DNA of 64,000 nucleotides from Maribrevibacterium harenarium (GTDB lineage Bacteria > Pseudomonadota > Gammaproteobacteria > Pseudomonadales > Marinomonadaceae). Below are positions 9,258 through 18,354 of the stretch, in pieces. Under the pieces are notes generated by a model. That model was not told where the DNA came from. It made no database searches and saw nothing but the letters and a program-made list of their open reading frames with translations. Position 1 is the first letter of the stretch. Each line of letters starts with the position of its first letter. The stretch covers positions 1 through 64,000 of the forward strand of contig NZ_VFRR01000013.1 of the NCBI RefSeq assembly GCF_006385675.1. Direction: 5' to 3'. The translations under genes and the position numbers were made by a program.

Positions 9258-10112
9258 TTACAGAGTTTCAGCGATCTGCTTGAGCCGCTGTTCCTGCTGT
9301 TTAATCTGGGTATTCAAGGTAACCTGTTGGCTGAATTCGGCCTTTTTGATCTGGGCGCGTAGTCTTTTAATGTCCTGCTCGATTTGACGGTAGCGTTGCA
9401 ATTGCTGTTGCTGCTGTTTCGCCGCTTCACCATCCACCAAAGAAAAGCGCCCGCAGATTTCAGCACACTGAAAGGCTTGGACACAGGCCATAATGGCTTG
9501 ATAGAACTGCCAGAAGTTGCTGTGCGGCAAGCAGGTAAAGTTCAGGCTGTTAAAAAATACTTTGGCGAGTTCCGTTACGTTGCTCAATGATAACCAAGGC
9601 GATAGCTGAAAATCTTCAATAACCCACTTTGTTTGATCCGCTTTGTTAATGCGTTTGTCCGCTAGGCAAATAGCCAGTTGTTCGTTGGGGTCTTCTTTTT
9701 TCCGATCTTTTACATCCGGTTCGTCATCTGCTTCAGTGCCGTTTTCTATAATTTTGCTTTCAGAGTGCACAAAGAAAATGACTAATGGGTAAGGAATCGC
9801 CCGGTTGATTAGGTGGCCAATTCGATCAGCGCTTTTGGTATTGTTTAATTCCACGTATAGAAAGGCCAACTCACCATAATCATGCAGGTCATCACTAAAA
9901 GGCGCGATATTGATGGTGCTGGGCTTTAAGGTGTAGAGCCAGCGGATTTTATCAACATCGTCTTTCAGAGCCTTTTTGTCTTTGGCGTCCAGGTCGGCGT
10001 GCTCCTGAAACATCTTTTTGAACAGGGGTTTATTGAGCACACAGCTATTGTGTACGTTCAAGCCTTCAAGAAAGGCTTCGAATTGTGGCAAGCCTAATCC
10101 CAGTTCAGGCAT
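9258..10112 (-). CDS. DUF4391-like protein
   Basis: A 284-aa soluble protein resembling the DUF4391 family: an N-terminal alpha/beta part with conserved-looking LYTLKP and ELAFLYVEL stretches, then a C-terminal coiled coil (about 230-284) rich in Q, K and R. Its start overlaps the helicase stop by 8 bases (ATGCCTGA), which implies translational coupling. Family members are found beside helicases and DNA methyltransferases, so it is probably an accessory subunit of this restriction operon. The biochemical role is unknown. The family assignment is from memory of sequence features and needs a profile search. Confidence 0.65.
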   Translation of the reverse strand: MPELGLGLPQFEAFLEGLNVHNSCVLNKPLFKKMFQEHADLDAKDKKALKDDVDKIRWLYTLKPSTINIAPFSDDLHDYGELAFLYVELNNTKSADRIGHLINRAIPYPLVIFFVHSESKIIENGTEADDEPDVKDRKKEDPNEQLAICLADKRINKADQTKWVIEDFQLSPWLSLSNVTELAKVFFNSLNFTCLPHSNFWQFYQAIMACVQAFQCAEICGRFSLVDGEAAKQQQQQLQRYRQIEQDIKRLRAQIKKAEFSQQVTLNTQIKQQEQRLKQIAETL

Positions 10113-13100
10113 GACCCTCTCCTTGACCTTCTGCTTCGTCAGCGGCTGTCAATATCAGGTAGGACACCACCATAAAGTCTTCAATGCCTTGGCTAGAGGT
10201 GGAAGTAAGTACGGTACCGCCTTTGCTAAACAAGCTTTCGATGCCTTTTTCTTCGCTTTTGCCCGCAATGCTATCTACGGCGACAGCTAATAGATGCTGA
10301 AAGTGGCTCATATCACGTCCGTTACGTGTCATGTGGTTAGCTTCGGTGATGGCAGATTGATCGGGCGATTTGTGTTTGAAGGCTTTACGCTTGAGCAGAT
10401 CGAGTATCTTTTTACTTTGGGTAAAATTCAGCTCAACTACCGTGCTGCCTTCGGCATCAGCGGTCACGTAGATCAGGAAGTATGGTGCTAGTGGGTAGTT
10501 ATCATCGACCTGAACGGCTTCTTTGCCACTGCGGATATTCTTCAGGCAGAAGATAACGCCCGGTTTAATGCCATCGGCGGCCAGATCTTCATCAATGCTA
10601 ACTACGGCATACAGGCCTAGCGGTGCCTGCTCCAGCGTTGTGAGGCGCGCCTTGTCGTTCATATAACCTGACAGATCCATGCGGAAATCATTGAGGGTTA
10701 GGTCGGTAATGGATACACCACCGCTCATGTCTTCCAGATCGACTACCGCGTCTTTGAGTTGCTGCAGTTGTCTGCGCCGGTATTCAAGGTCATTCATGTC
10801 TTTGGCGCTTTCGTCGATGACATTCTCTTCACCTGTGGCGGATATATCCAGCAAGACCATGCGCCCGGAAACACGGGCTTCAAGATTGATGTATTCGTCC
10901 AGCTCCATGTTGGGCCAGAAGTTGATGAGCTGGATTTGCGTGTTTTTACTGCCAAGACGGTCGATACGGCCAAAGCGCTGAATGATGCGTACCGGGTTCC
11001 AGTGAATGTCGTAGTTGATGAGCGTATCGCAATCCTGCAGGTTCTGCCCCTCACTGATGCAGTCGGTGGCTATCAGTAAATCCAGTTCCGTCGTGGCGGT
11101 TGGGTCGACTTTGCAGCGCTCTTTAGATACCGGCGAGAAGGCGGTCAGAATATTGTTGAGGTCGGAACCTAAGCCCGTCATAGTGGTTTTATTGGTACCG
11201 CCGCCCGTCACCAATGCAGTATGAATGCCCAGTTCGAAATGCGCCCATTGCGCCAGATGGGCATACAGGTATTGAGCCGTGTCGGCGAACGCAGTAAACA
11301 CGATCACCTTTTTATTGCCAGGATTTAGCGGGTTAACCACCTTGCTGGCAATGGTCTGTTTAAGCCGCTCTAACTTTGCATCACGGTCTGCATTAACACT
11401 TTGTGCAGTTTCGGTAATGTAAGTTAGGAATTCGTGATCGGCTTCCAGCTCCTGCCGAAAGCGAATAAGATCCATATCCTGCAACAGTACTTTGGTTTTG
11501 TTGCCCACCATGTAATTTTCCAGCTCGGTGGACTCCAACTCAAAGTCGTGAATATCCTCGATATTCAGCTCGGTCAGTTCTTCTGATTCGTGGGCATCGA
11601 TTTTGGCTAGCAGTCGCTCGACTTGCTGAGCAAGTTTGGTGGCCGTTAGAGTAAATGAGTGAATGGAACTTTCCATACGCTTCAGCAAATTGACGCGCAT
11701 AAGGTGAATCAGGCTTTCTTCACGGTCAATTTGCCTGAATACCCCTTTACCACCACCGACGGCTTTATCGTAACGACGGGCATATTCGGCCTTTTTGGCT
11801 TCGCGCACGAATTTCAGCGGAGAATAACCCGCTAGGGACAGTCGTCTGATGGTTTTGTTGACGTCTTTCAAGGGCGGAAACTCGCCGGAGACATCGATGT
11901 CGGCATAAATATTTTTCGGTTGCAAGCGGGTCGGGAAGCGGCCGATATCTTCGGTACCATAGTACTTTTCTATGTGTTTGCGGGAGCGGGCAATGGTAAC
12001 GATATCGAGTAGTTTGAAGTAGTCAAAACTCATAATATCGAGTAAGGCCGCCGTAGTGCGCTTTTCGACCGGTTCACTGACCCACTGATTAAATTGCTTC
12101 TGGGCAAGCCGCAGAGTGGATTCAATATTCTTAATACCCTGTTCGGCAAAGGCATCATCCCGACCTTCCGTAATGAAGGCGACCTGATTTTTCAGATCGT
12201 TCATGCGATTGTTGACCGGTGTTGCCGACAGCATCAGCACTTTGGTTTTGACACCTGAGCGAATAATGTCGTTCATCAGCCGCTCGTAGCGGCTTTTACC
12301 TTCTACCTTGCTCGGTGTGTTACGGAAGTTGTGGGATTCGTCGATGACTACCAAGTCGTAATTGGCCCAGTTAAGTGTCTCCAGATTTATTTCGCCCGAG
12401 TAGCCTTTCGGCCGGGTCAGATCGGTATGGTTTAGTACGTCGTAATTAAAGCGGTCAGCTGCGAGCAGGTTGCGCTTGTCGTTGACCGTGTACATGGACC
12501 AGTTGTCACGAAGCTTTTTCGGGCATAGAACAAGCACGCGATCATTACGTAGTTCGTAGTATTTGATCACAGCCAGGGCTTCAAAGGTTTTACCCAAACC
12601 CACGCTGTCGGCAATGATGCAGCCGTTGTGCTTTTCGAGCTTGTCTATTGCACCCAGCACACCGTCTTTCTGGAATTTGTAGAGTTTGTTCCAGACCAAG
12701 GTATCTTTAAAGCCAGTTTTACTGCGGATAATGTTGTCTTCGTCGATGTCTTCGAGGAAGTCTTTAAACAAATGAAATAGCGTGAGGAAATATATAAAGC
12801 TGGCCGGTTGATCGGCGGCGATGCTATCCAATCTGGCGATGAGATCATTCTTAATATCACGAAGGCTCAGCGAATCAGCCCAGACATTATCAAACCACGT
12901 CAGAAGCTGCCGGGTGCTCTCTGGATCAGACAAACCCATGCTCATGTGCAGTGAGTCGGAGCGTACGTCGCCGAGCCCGGTTGGGGTGAGCGTGGCACTG
13001 CCGCTGATGGCAAAACTTTGCTCGGGCGAGCCTGTTTGTTCGGGTACGTACAGATGAATAATGTTCTGCCCCGGCTGAGGCCGTACACTAGCTTTCACTT

Positions 13101-13446
13101 CAGCCTTGTTTGCCAACCATTGGGCGAACTCACTGGCGATGCGTTTTTGTTGCAGTTGATTCAGCACTCGAACGTCTGATTCAGAACCGACTAGCTTCTG
13201 TAAATTGAACGAATCCCATTCGCTGAAAATGATCCTTGCTGACTCCAGCTGCTTCAGCTCGTGCTTCAGCGAGGCAAAACCGTATAGGGTAAACAGGCTC
13301 GACAGAACAGAGAGCTTGGAGCCAGAAAAGGTGTGTTTTTTCAGTTCGATACCAACGTGGCCGCTGGTTTTGTTATCCAGTAACAAAATAAAATTCCCTG
13401 TCTTTTCATCGATAGTAGGGGCCGAGATAGAGCTCAAAGCCGCCAA
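10105..13446 (-). CDS. SNF2/RapA-type helicase with PLD-like N-terminus
   Basis: The 1113-aa protein has helicase motif I DSVGLGKT at residues 280-287, motif II DESH at 369-372 and motif VI IIQRFGRIDRLG in the second RecA domain. The first 165 residues resemble a phospholipase D-like fold: SGSATLTPTGLG at about 148-159 looks like the second half of an HKD motif, but the HxK part reads HLY, so it is probably catalytically dead and used for DNA binding. The TTG start is supported by AAGG six bases upstream and an in-frame stop just before it. First gene of the restriction operon. It likely supplies DNA translocation beyond that of Res. Confidence 0.85.
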   Translation of the reverse strand: MAALSSISAPTIDEKTGNFILLLDNKTSGHVGIELKKHTFSGSKLSVLSSLFTLYGFASLKHELKQLESARIIFSEWDSFNLQKLVGSESDVRVLNQLQQKRIASEFAQWLANKAEVKASVRPQPGQNIIHLYVPEQTGSPEQSFAISGSATLTPTGLGDVRSDSLHMSMGLSDPESTRQLLTWFDNVWADSLSLRDIKNDLIARLDSIAADQPASFIYFLTLFHLFKDFLEDIDEDNIIRSKTGFKDTLVWNKLYKFQKDGVLGAIDKLEKHNGCIIADSVGLGKTFEALAVIKYYELRNDRVLVLCPKKLRDNWSMYTVNDKRNLLAADRFNYDVLNHTDLTRPKGYSGEINLETLNWANYDLVVIDESHNFRNTPSKVEGKSRYERLMNDIIRSGVKTKVLMLSATPVNNRMNDLKNQVAFITEGRDDAFAEQGIKNIESTLRLAQKQFNQWVSEPVEKRTTAALLDIMSFDYFKLLDIVTIARSRKHIEKYYGTEDIGRFPTRLQPKNIYADIDVSGEFPPLKDVNKTIRRLSLAGYSPLKFVREAKKAEYARRYDKAVGGGKGVFRQIDREESLIHLMRVNLLKRMESSIHSFTLTATKLAQQVERLLAKIDAHESEELTELNIEDIHDFELESTELENYMVGNKTKVLLQDMDLIRFRQELEADHEFLTYITETAQSVNADRDAKLERLKQTIASKVVNPLNPGNKKVIVFTAFADTAQYLYAHLAQWAHFELGIHTALVTGGGTNKTTMTGLGSDLNNILTAFSPVSKERCKVDPTATTELDLLIATDCISEGQNLQDCDTLINYDIHWNPVRIIQRFGRIDRLGSKNTQIQLINFWPNMELDEYINLEARVSGRMVLLDISATGEENVIDESAKDMNDLEYRRRQLQQLKDAVVDLEDMSGGVSITDLTLNDFRMDLSGYMNDKARLTTLEQAPLGLYAVVSIDEDLAADGIKPGVIFCLKNIRSGKEAVQVDDNYPLAPYFLIYVTADAEGSTVVELNFTQSKKILDLLKRKAFKHKSPDQSAITEANHMTRNGRDMSHFQHLLAVAVDSIAGKSEEKGIESLFSKGGTVLTSTSSQGIEDFMVVSYLILTAADEAEGQGEGHA

Positions 13447-13688
13447 AGAAAGCCTTTACTTACCACAGTAAATATAAAAACCATATCGTACGCCAAGTCA
13501 CCATCGAGAACATAACTAACATCGATGTGGACGAATATTACAAAATAGTTGATCTTCAGACAATCTTGTACACAACTCTGTGCTAGCCGCGTGAGCACCT
13601 AGCCCGTATTTGTATTGAAATTGATATCTCGTACAAACTTAGCTGTTATATTGTATCCACGAAGACGACATTTTATGTCGCAATCTTT
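13447..13688. other. intergenic, upstream of restriction operon
   Basis: No gene is supported. The stretch holds the promoter region of the helicase-mod-res operon, though I see no confident -35/-10 pair, and an orphan copy of the 17-bp inverted repeat at its right end. A 10-bp palindrome ACATCGATGT lies near 13,520. Confidence 0.4.
13665..13681. promoter_or_regulatory. 17-bp inverted-repeat operator, orphan copy
   Basis: ACGACAT-TTT-ATGTCGC matches the island motif at 16 of 17 positions. No start codon lies about 43 bases away on either side. The helicase operon begins 218 bases to the left. A TACAATAT box follows on the minus strand. It may be a promoter whose first gene was lost. Confidence 0.5.
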
Positions 13689-13850
13689 CTATTGGTTCTC
13701 TTGGTTCGCTTCACGAACCCTCACAGACACTTCAACGTCCTCGCTGGATTTGACTTCAAAAAGATCAATCGCTGTAAAGAAGTCGCTCAGCTTTTTTGTA
13801 ACCATAGTTGCGCTAGTCGGATTACAAAGTCATATTTTGGCTTCCTAATA
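13689..13850 (-). pseudogene. remnant of NYN-LOTUS gene, C-terminal part
   Basis: The minus strand, read in one frame, matches the last 50 or so residues of the intact NYN-LOTUS gene at 25,096. Shared strings include RNYGYKKLSD and AIDLFEVK. Stops interrupt the remnant, including TAG where the intact copy has CAG, and the end has diverged. The upstream NYN nuclease part is missing. It is therefore a truncated, decayed duplicate 11 kb from the intact gene. A 17-bp inverted repeat follows directly at 13,665-13,681. Confidence 0.8.
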
Positions 13851-13948
13851 TAAATGCCTTTGCTTGCTAAACACTTATCTCTTTAAAGTTGACTTATCCA
13901 GAGAATGGAGGCTGGATAAAATGCCTCGAGAAGGCTTGTTGATTCTTA

Positions 13949-14662
13949 CTACTTTTTAGCATCTGGTGTTTTCGGTGAAACTGTTCCTACGTAAGCAAAA
14001 GATCCCCAGCCTCTTCCTGTCAGTGTGGACACTGATACGTCAGCTAATGTGACAACCGATTCGGATCTTCTTTCTAGATCTACTGTGTACCTAGTACCAG
14101 TGATAATTGCAAGCCCGTCCAAGAATACGCCTTCCGTAGTAAGAGAATATGTATCTCTAGTGTCATTATTCACTGATATTTTTATGTTCATATCTTCGGG
14201 ATTAATACCACCGCTGCCAATGAAGTTACTGCGTAAGTTATTATCTAAATCTGATAACAGATCGAGGTTCACGGCTAGAAAGATATCTATCCCGTAGCTT
14301 TGGTTACTTAGTTGAGCAGAAAAACCACCTTTAAATTCATTGCTAATTTTTCCTTCAGCCTTAATCATTGGCAGTTCAAAAACTGCGTGATAAAAATCAG
14401 CTGTCCCCTCTTTAATGCAGTGTATTTTATCTAGGTTAATGAAGAAGGGAGAGATAGCTCTTGTGATTTCACTTTTTTTATTGAAACACATCTCACTGGT
14501 TGAGGTTTCAATTTTAATTTCTGCGAAAGTTGTAAGGTTATTAGCAGTATTTGCGACTTCAATCAAGTCTCTAATATATAAAGTCGAGGATACTTCTTGT
14601 TTACACCCAGTTAATAATAATGTTGCTAATAGTGCGGTTGAAGCTGATTTAACGTAGTGCAT
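13949..14662 (-). CDS. putative outer-membrane or periplasmic lipoprotein, 237 aa
   Basis: The N-terminus has a basic residue, a hydrophobic core and lipobox LLTGC (cysteine 20), so export and lipidation are likely. The mature part is rich in beta-forming residues and lacks membrane helices. No family is recognised. A good AAGGA site precedes the ATG. Thirteen bases upstream ends a 40-codon relic reading frame that carries a yqiA-like start and the island operator, so this gene is probably expressed from that borrowed promoter. Its role in a defence island is unknown. Confidence 0.65.
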   Translation of the reverse strand: MHYVKSASTALLATLLLTGCKQEVSSTLYIRDLIEVANTANNLTTFAEIKIETSTSEMCFNKKSEITRAISPFFINLDKIHCIKEGTADFYHAVFELPMIKAEGKISNEFKGGFSAQLSNQSYGIDIFLAVNLDLLSDLDNNLRSNFIGSGGINPEDMNIKISVNNDTRDTYSLTTEGVFLDGLAIITGTRYTVDLERRSESVVTLADVSVSTLTGRGWGSFAYVGTVSPKTPDAKK

Positions 14663-14675
14663 ATTGGGTTCCTTT

Positions 14676-14798
14676 CTAATTGTTTCTTCTTTTTCTCAGT
14701 GATTTTAGCGCCAATACAAAAGTTTCATCATCAGTTTTGACGAATAATGTAATCTTAAAGAAGATGGCGAAGCCAGAAAGATAAAGGATAGTGTTCAT
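14676..14798 (-). pseudogene. relic of yqiA-like gene start, 40-codon frame
   Basis: The frame begins MNTILYLSGFAIFFK and then changes to unrelated sequence ending in a basic tail (LRKRRNN). The first 15 residues nearly equal those of the yqiA-like pseudogene at 23,685 (MNTILYLHGFAIFFK) and resemble the intact hydrolase at 22,333. The upstream 90 bases, with the 17-bp inverted repeat, are also shared with the 23,6xx copy. It is best read as promoter plus gene start left after a recombination. It could still be translated as a leader for the lipoprotein gene 13 bases downstream. Confidence 0.75.
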
Positions 14799-14840
14799 TT
14801 TTTCCTTAACTCCGTTTAGCTCTAGAGTTTACGCGTGCTG

Positions 14841-14857
14841 ACGACATTTTATGTCGT
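14841..14857. promoter_or_regulatory. 17-bp inverted-repeat operator, perfect arms
   Basis: ACGACAT-TTT-ATGTCGT, with 7-bp arms that pair perfectly. It lies 42 bases upstream of the relic ATG at 14,798 on the minus strand. A TAAACT box, shared with the 23,624 copy, lies between. It is likely an operator overlapping the promoter of the relic frame and lipoprotein gene. Confidence 0.6.
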
Positions 14858-14949
14858 GTATCGCTAAATGATCTGATTCGAGACCATCAACTCTAGCCAT
14901 ACAAGTCTAGATCAACCAACGTTTAAGACCACGGACAAAAAGTAGGCAT

Positions 14950-17900
14950 TCAATGGTGCTCAGAAAATAAATCGTTAATTGCTTTAAGTGCTGAATCGCA
15001 CCATCCTTCGCCATTGGCATTGCTATGGATAATCTTTGCCTTCTGAACTCCATCCTTTTGAACAAGATTTATATCAACCAGAAGAGAATCTCCTAGACGA
15101 TCAGATTTGGGCCGAACGAAAAGTTTACTATCCGCAATGTTGTAATGTCTTTCAATACCTTGCCCCCTCGAATCTTCAAATGGGCTATAGGTCTTCTCTA
15201 GCTTTGACTCCAACAGTTTCAATTCAGACAAATACTTCGCTGTACAGAAATCACTCTTTCTATCTGGCTCAGCTAGTTCACCTCTGAGCCATTCACTCTC
15301 TTTGACATCAAACGGAGAGCTCAAGCGTTGTGTGATTTGCTTTGGTACGTCGAAACGATCGGAAATGAATGCTTCTTTGTCTTCTTCAATTGGCTTATCT
15401 GTATCGTGAAGCCGTTGTACCATTCGATTGCAATTCAACAGTACTCGTCTGACCTGAAACTTCTCAAAAGTATCATTCTGATAGGGGAATAGAGACTGAA
15501 TTTTTCGCTCATCCACAAATTCGCTGATGTTTTTCATTGAGGCAACGTCACGCTGAAAAAGACCACCAATACGATCCACGCGCCCTGTGCGTTGCTCTAC
15601 TGACGAAGCCGTGTGTGAGATGCCGTGATGTATGACGGTTTTGCAGAACGTATGTAGATCTACGCCTTCCTCATAGACATTGGTCGCTACAACAACCCAA
15701 GGCATTCCCGGCATACGAAAGTGAGTTGTAATCCGGTGGCGTCTTTCATCTTTTTGACCTCCTTGAGCAGCGGCTGTTGGTGCTTGACCGGAGAACTCTT
15801 GGGTTAAAAAGCGTCGCACCGAGCGGATGTTACCTTTACTGTCCGAATAGGGCTCTTGCCCTTCAAGTAATGGACGATCTAAAGCCCGGGTTGTCTGTTG
15901 AACGACATCGATCGTGGGGAAATTTAATTTCCTGATGAGGTCAAAGTTCTGCTTTATTTCAATTAGCTCAGAGAGACCACAATTGAGCGACGCTTCAGGC
16001 GTTCTAGCCCACTTGTCCCACTCAGAGACGAGAGTTTTAGCAACCCTATTGGGACTTAGGTTGCCATTCAACATGATGCTTCGTTTTTGAGTTTTTAAGC
16101 AGGCTAAATAAAGGTCAATCAGTGGCGCGCCGTTTCGTAATGTCGCTGTTTGCATATGACGGATTTGTTCTCTTTGGCGCAATGCCAGACGGAAATCAAA
16201 CGTAGCGGCTTCACCTTGCGCTTCAAATACTCCCCGAGCTACTGCGCGAGAGACCTCAGGTTCTTTTGAGCGTGCTAATGATGGGTAAATGCCTTGTATC
16301 GCGAGCATTTCTCGAATTAATTTGCCTGAAATTGAACTTGCAGTGTTTTTGATTAAGCCAGGATTGTCAAAAATTTCATCTACAAGAATTCGGAGGTTAT
16401 CATGCAATGTCGAGTAGCAAGGCTGCTCTAGCATCCATCTAAGAGTGGCCAATTGAACGTGATGAAAGGTTCGTCGGTAATTTTTTATCGTCCCTGTAGA
16501 GAGCTCGATTGGCAGATATTTGGCTATGCCTGAAATGACGTCCATCTCCGAAGACGTTGAGTCATGGGCCAGTTGCGCTAGACAATTTTGCGGTCTTAGT
16601 AGCACCCAGTCGACGTAATTCTCTTCTAGCAGTAGTGATAGTTTGGAACTTGCTTCTAATTGTTCGCGTAAATATCGCCCAGTGAAGAGATGGGCGTATT
16701 CTTTCTGGTTAGTGCGTGCTCCCCGAAACCACCAAGTAAAAAGAGACGGTACAACTTCTGACACCACTTCGTTGCTTTCTTCATTTTGTTTTTCTTCTTC
16801 CATTGAAGGATCTTGGAGCTCCTGACGTTCGGTTGTTTCTTCAAATTCTGCATATTCCCTTGAGGCACGCTTCTTAGTCCAAACTTGAGCGATTTTATCA
16901 ACAATCGAAGCCTCGTCGTGGACGATCGCACTTTTGATACGAGCAATTATTTCCTGATCAAATGCTGCGGAAACACGGCTAGCAAGGTCTGTAGTGGTTG
17001 CTACACGACGCACAAACACAAGGGCTTTTTCTCGTTGCGCGACTTTCTCAGAAAGCATCTTAGCAACCGCATTGAGTTTGGGATGGGGAACTTCTGCTGA
17101 AAATGTATTGCGATAGCTCTGACATAGGTCGGCTATGAGTCTCTGATCAGGTAGAACTAGCCCTACTTGATCTATTCCATCATCCGTTTCCGATAGGGAA
17201 CTTTCTGCACCAGCATAAATTTCAAAACTCTCCAAGGCGCCAATTCGATACTTTCCTCCTTTGTCTCGTTGAAGCATTTCAAAGACATTTTTTTGAATAA
17301 CGCTGTTTACTAACCTCTCATGCAAGGATGCGGCTTTTAAGGGCTGCTCATGAGATTCAACGCCACCTTTGCGCCACTCTCGTCGATACATATTTCGTGT
17401 CAGATTAGAATCGTCGGGGAGTTTTAGCTCCGCCACACGCCGGACAATGAGTCTTCTTTGCAGATCTTTGAGGTGGTGTGAGGAGTGATCCCCAGCGAGT
17501 TCGTGTAACGGAATGGGAGAATCTTCATCATCTGTGAGACGAAGTTGATCACGCTCACGACCGAATACTTCGAATTGACGCACCAAACTCATTGGGTCGC
17601 CATTTTCCATAGGTGTAGCAGAAAGCATGAGCAGCCAAGGTTTATTTTGGTCGGTCTTGTCTTTTGGGCGAAATAGGTGGTGCAGGGTCTCATTCCTTAG
17701 TGAGGACGGTATGCCCTCCTGATAACCATGCTTTAGATTGTGAGCTTCATCGACAATGATAAGGTCATAGTTCGTAGCCTTATCAATCAGCTTTCTGATA
17801 CCTTCTATAAGTGTTTTCTGTGTTGACGTAGTTGGCAGTGTCCAGTTTTTGCCCGTTAACTTTCCACGATCATCATTTTTCGCGTTAATGCTGAAAGAAG

Positions 17901-18354
17901 TCATTCGCAGAATCGTATCGTGCGGCTCCATGTCTTTGTCATAGAGATTGTCTAGCCAGTCCGATAGACGATTAGGTGTTTCAGTTGGCCAATCCGGGGT
18001 ACCTTGCGGTGTCTTCACCCTATGGTCTGCTCGTAACCAATTTTGATGAACGAAACTGGCAAGGTCATTTGTCCACTTCTCTTGGATGTTACGTCTTGGC
18101 GTAATGATCAAAACGCGCGCATCAGGTTTCTGGTATCGCAGTAAATGCATTACGGCCAGACCAATATAGGTTTTGCCCATACCTACTTCATCGGCAAGGT
18201 AGGCGACACCATTGCGTACCAGCATGTTGAATAGCGCAACGCTTCCATCTCGTTGAAGGTCGCTGATGCCACTTTGTGTAATGAGTTCCGTCGGTGCAAA
18301 ATTGATAAGTTGCTCAACATAGCTTGGGGTGATGCTATTGACTCCCTGAATCAT
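14950..18354 (-). CDS. SNF2-family helicase of PLD-nuclease defence operon
   Basis: A 1134-aa SF2 helicase or translocase with motif I DEVGMGKT at residues 55-62, motif II DEAH at 202-205, a long central insert with acidic coiled-coil character (about 475-500) and motif VI VEQRTGRVDRIGG in the second RecA domain. Its ATG overlaps the stop of the PLD nuclease gene by four bases (ATGA), so the two are coupled. It is not closely similar to the helicase at 10,105: motif sequences and insert layout differ. Last gene of the four-gene operon from 22,333. It probably drives DNA tracking or remodelling for the neighbouring nuclease. Confidence 0.85.
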   Translation of the reverse strand: MIQGVNSITPSYVEQLINFAPTELITQSGISDLQRDGSVALFNMLVRNGVAYLADEVGMGKTYIGLAVMHLLRYQKPDARVLIITPRRNIQEKWTNDLASFVHQNWLRADHRVKTPQGTPDWPTETPNRLSDWLDNLYDKDMEPHDTILRMTSFSINAKNDDRGKLTGKNWTLPTTSTQKTLIEGIRKLIDKATNYDLIIVDEAHNLKHGYQEGIPSSLRNETLHHLFRPKDKTDQNKPWLLMLSATPMENGDPMSLVRQFEVFGRERDQLRLTDDEDSPIPLHELAGDHSSHHLKDLQRRLIVRRVAELKLPDDSNLTRNMYRREWRKGGVESHEQPLKAASLHERLVNSVIQKNVFEMLQRDKGGKYRIGALESFEIYAGAESSLSETDDGIDQVGLVLPDQRLIADLCQSYRNTFSAEVPHPKLNAVAKMLSEKVAQREKALVFVRRVATTTDLASRVSAAFDQEIIARIKSAIVHDEASIVDKIAQVWTKKRASREYAEFEETTERQELQDPSMEEEKQNEESNEVVSEVVPSLFTWWFRGARTNQKEYAHLFTGRYLREQLEASSKLSLLLEENYVDWVLLRPQNCLAQLAHDSTSSEMDVISGIAKYLPIELSTGTIKNYRRTFHHVQLATLRWMLEQPCYSTLHDNLRILVDEIFDNPGLIKNTASSISGKLIREMLAIQGIYPSLARSKEPEVSRAVARGVFEAQGEAATFDFRLALRQREQIRHMQTATLRNGAPLIDLYLACLKTQKRSIMLNGNLSPNRVAKTLVSEWDKWARTPEASLNCGLSELIEIKQNFDLIRKLNFPTIDVVQQTTRALDRPLLEGQEPYSDSKGNIRSVRRFLTQEFSGQAPTAAAQGGQKDERRHRITTHFRMPGMPWVVVATNVYEEGVDLHTFCKTVIHHGISHTASSVEQRTGRVDRIGGLFQRDVASMKNISEFVDERKIQSLFPYQNDTFEKFQVRRVLLNCNRMVQRLHDTDKPIEEDKEAFISDRFDVPKQITQRLSSPFDVKESEWLRGELAEPDRKSDFCTAKYLSELKLLESKLEKTYSPFEDSRGQGIERHYNIADSKLFVRPKSDRLGDSLLVDINLVQKDGVQKAKIIHSNANGEGWCDSALKAINDLFSEHH

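Noticed and set aside
13615-13848. Plus-strand frame of 77 codons
   Set aside because: It is the complement of the decayed LOTUS-domain copy, whose minus-strand translation matches the intact NYN gene.
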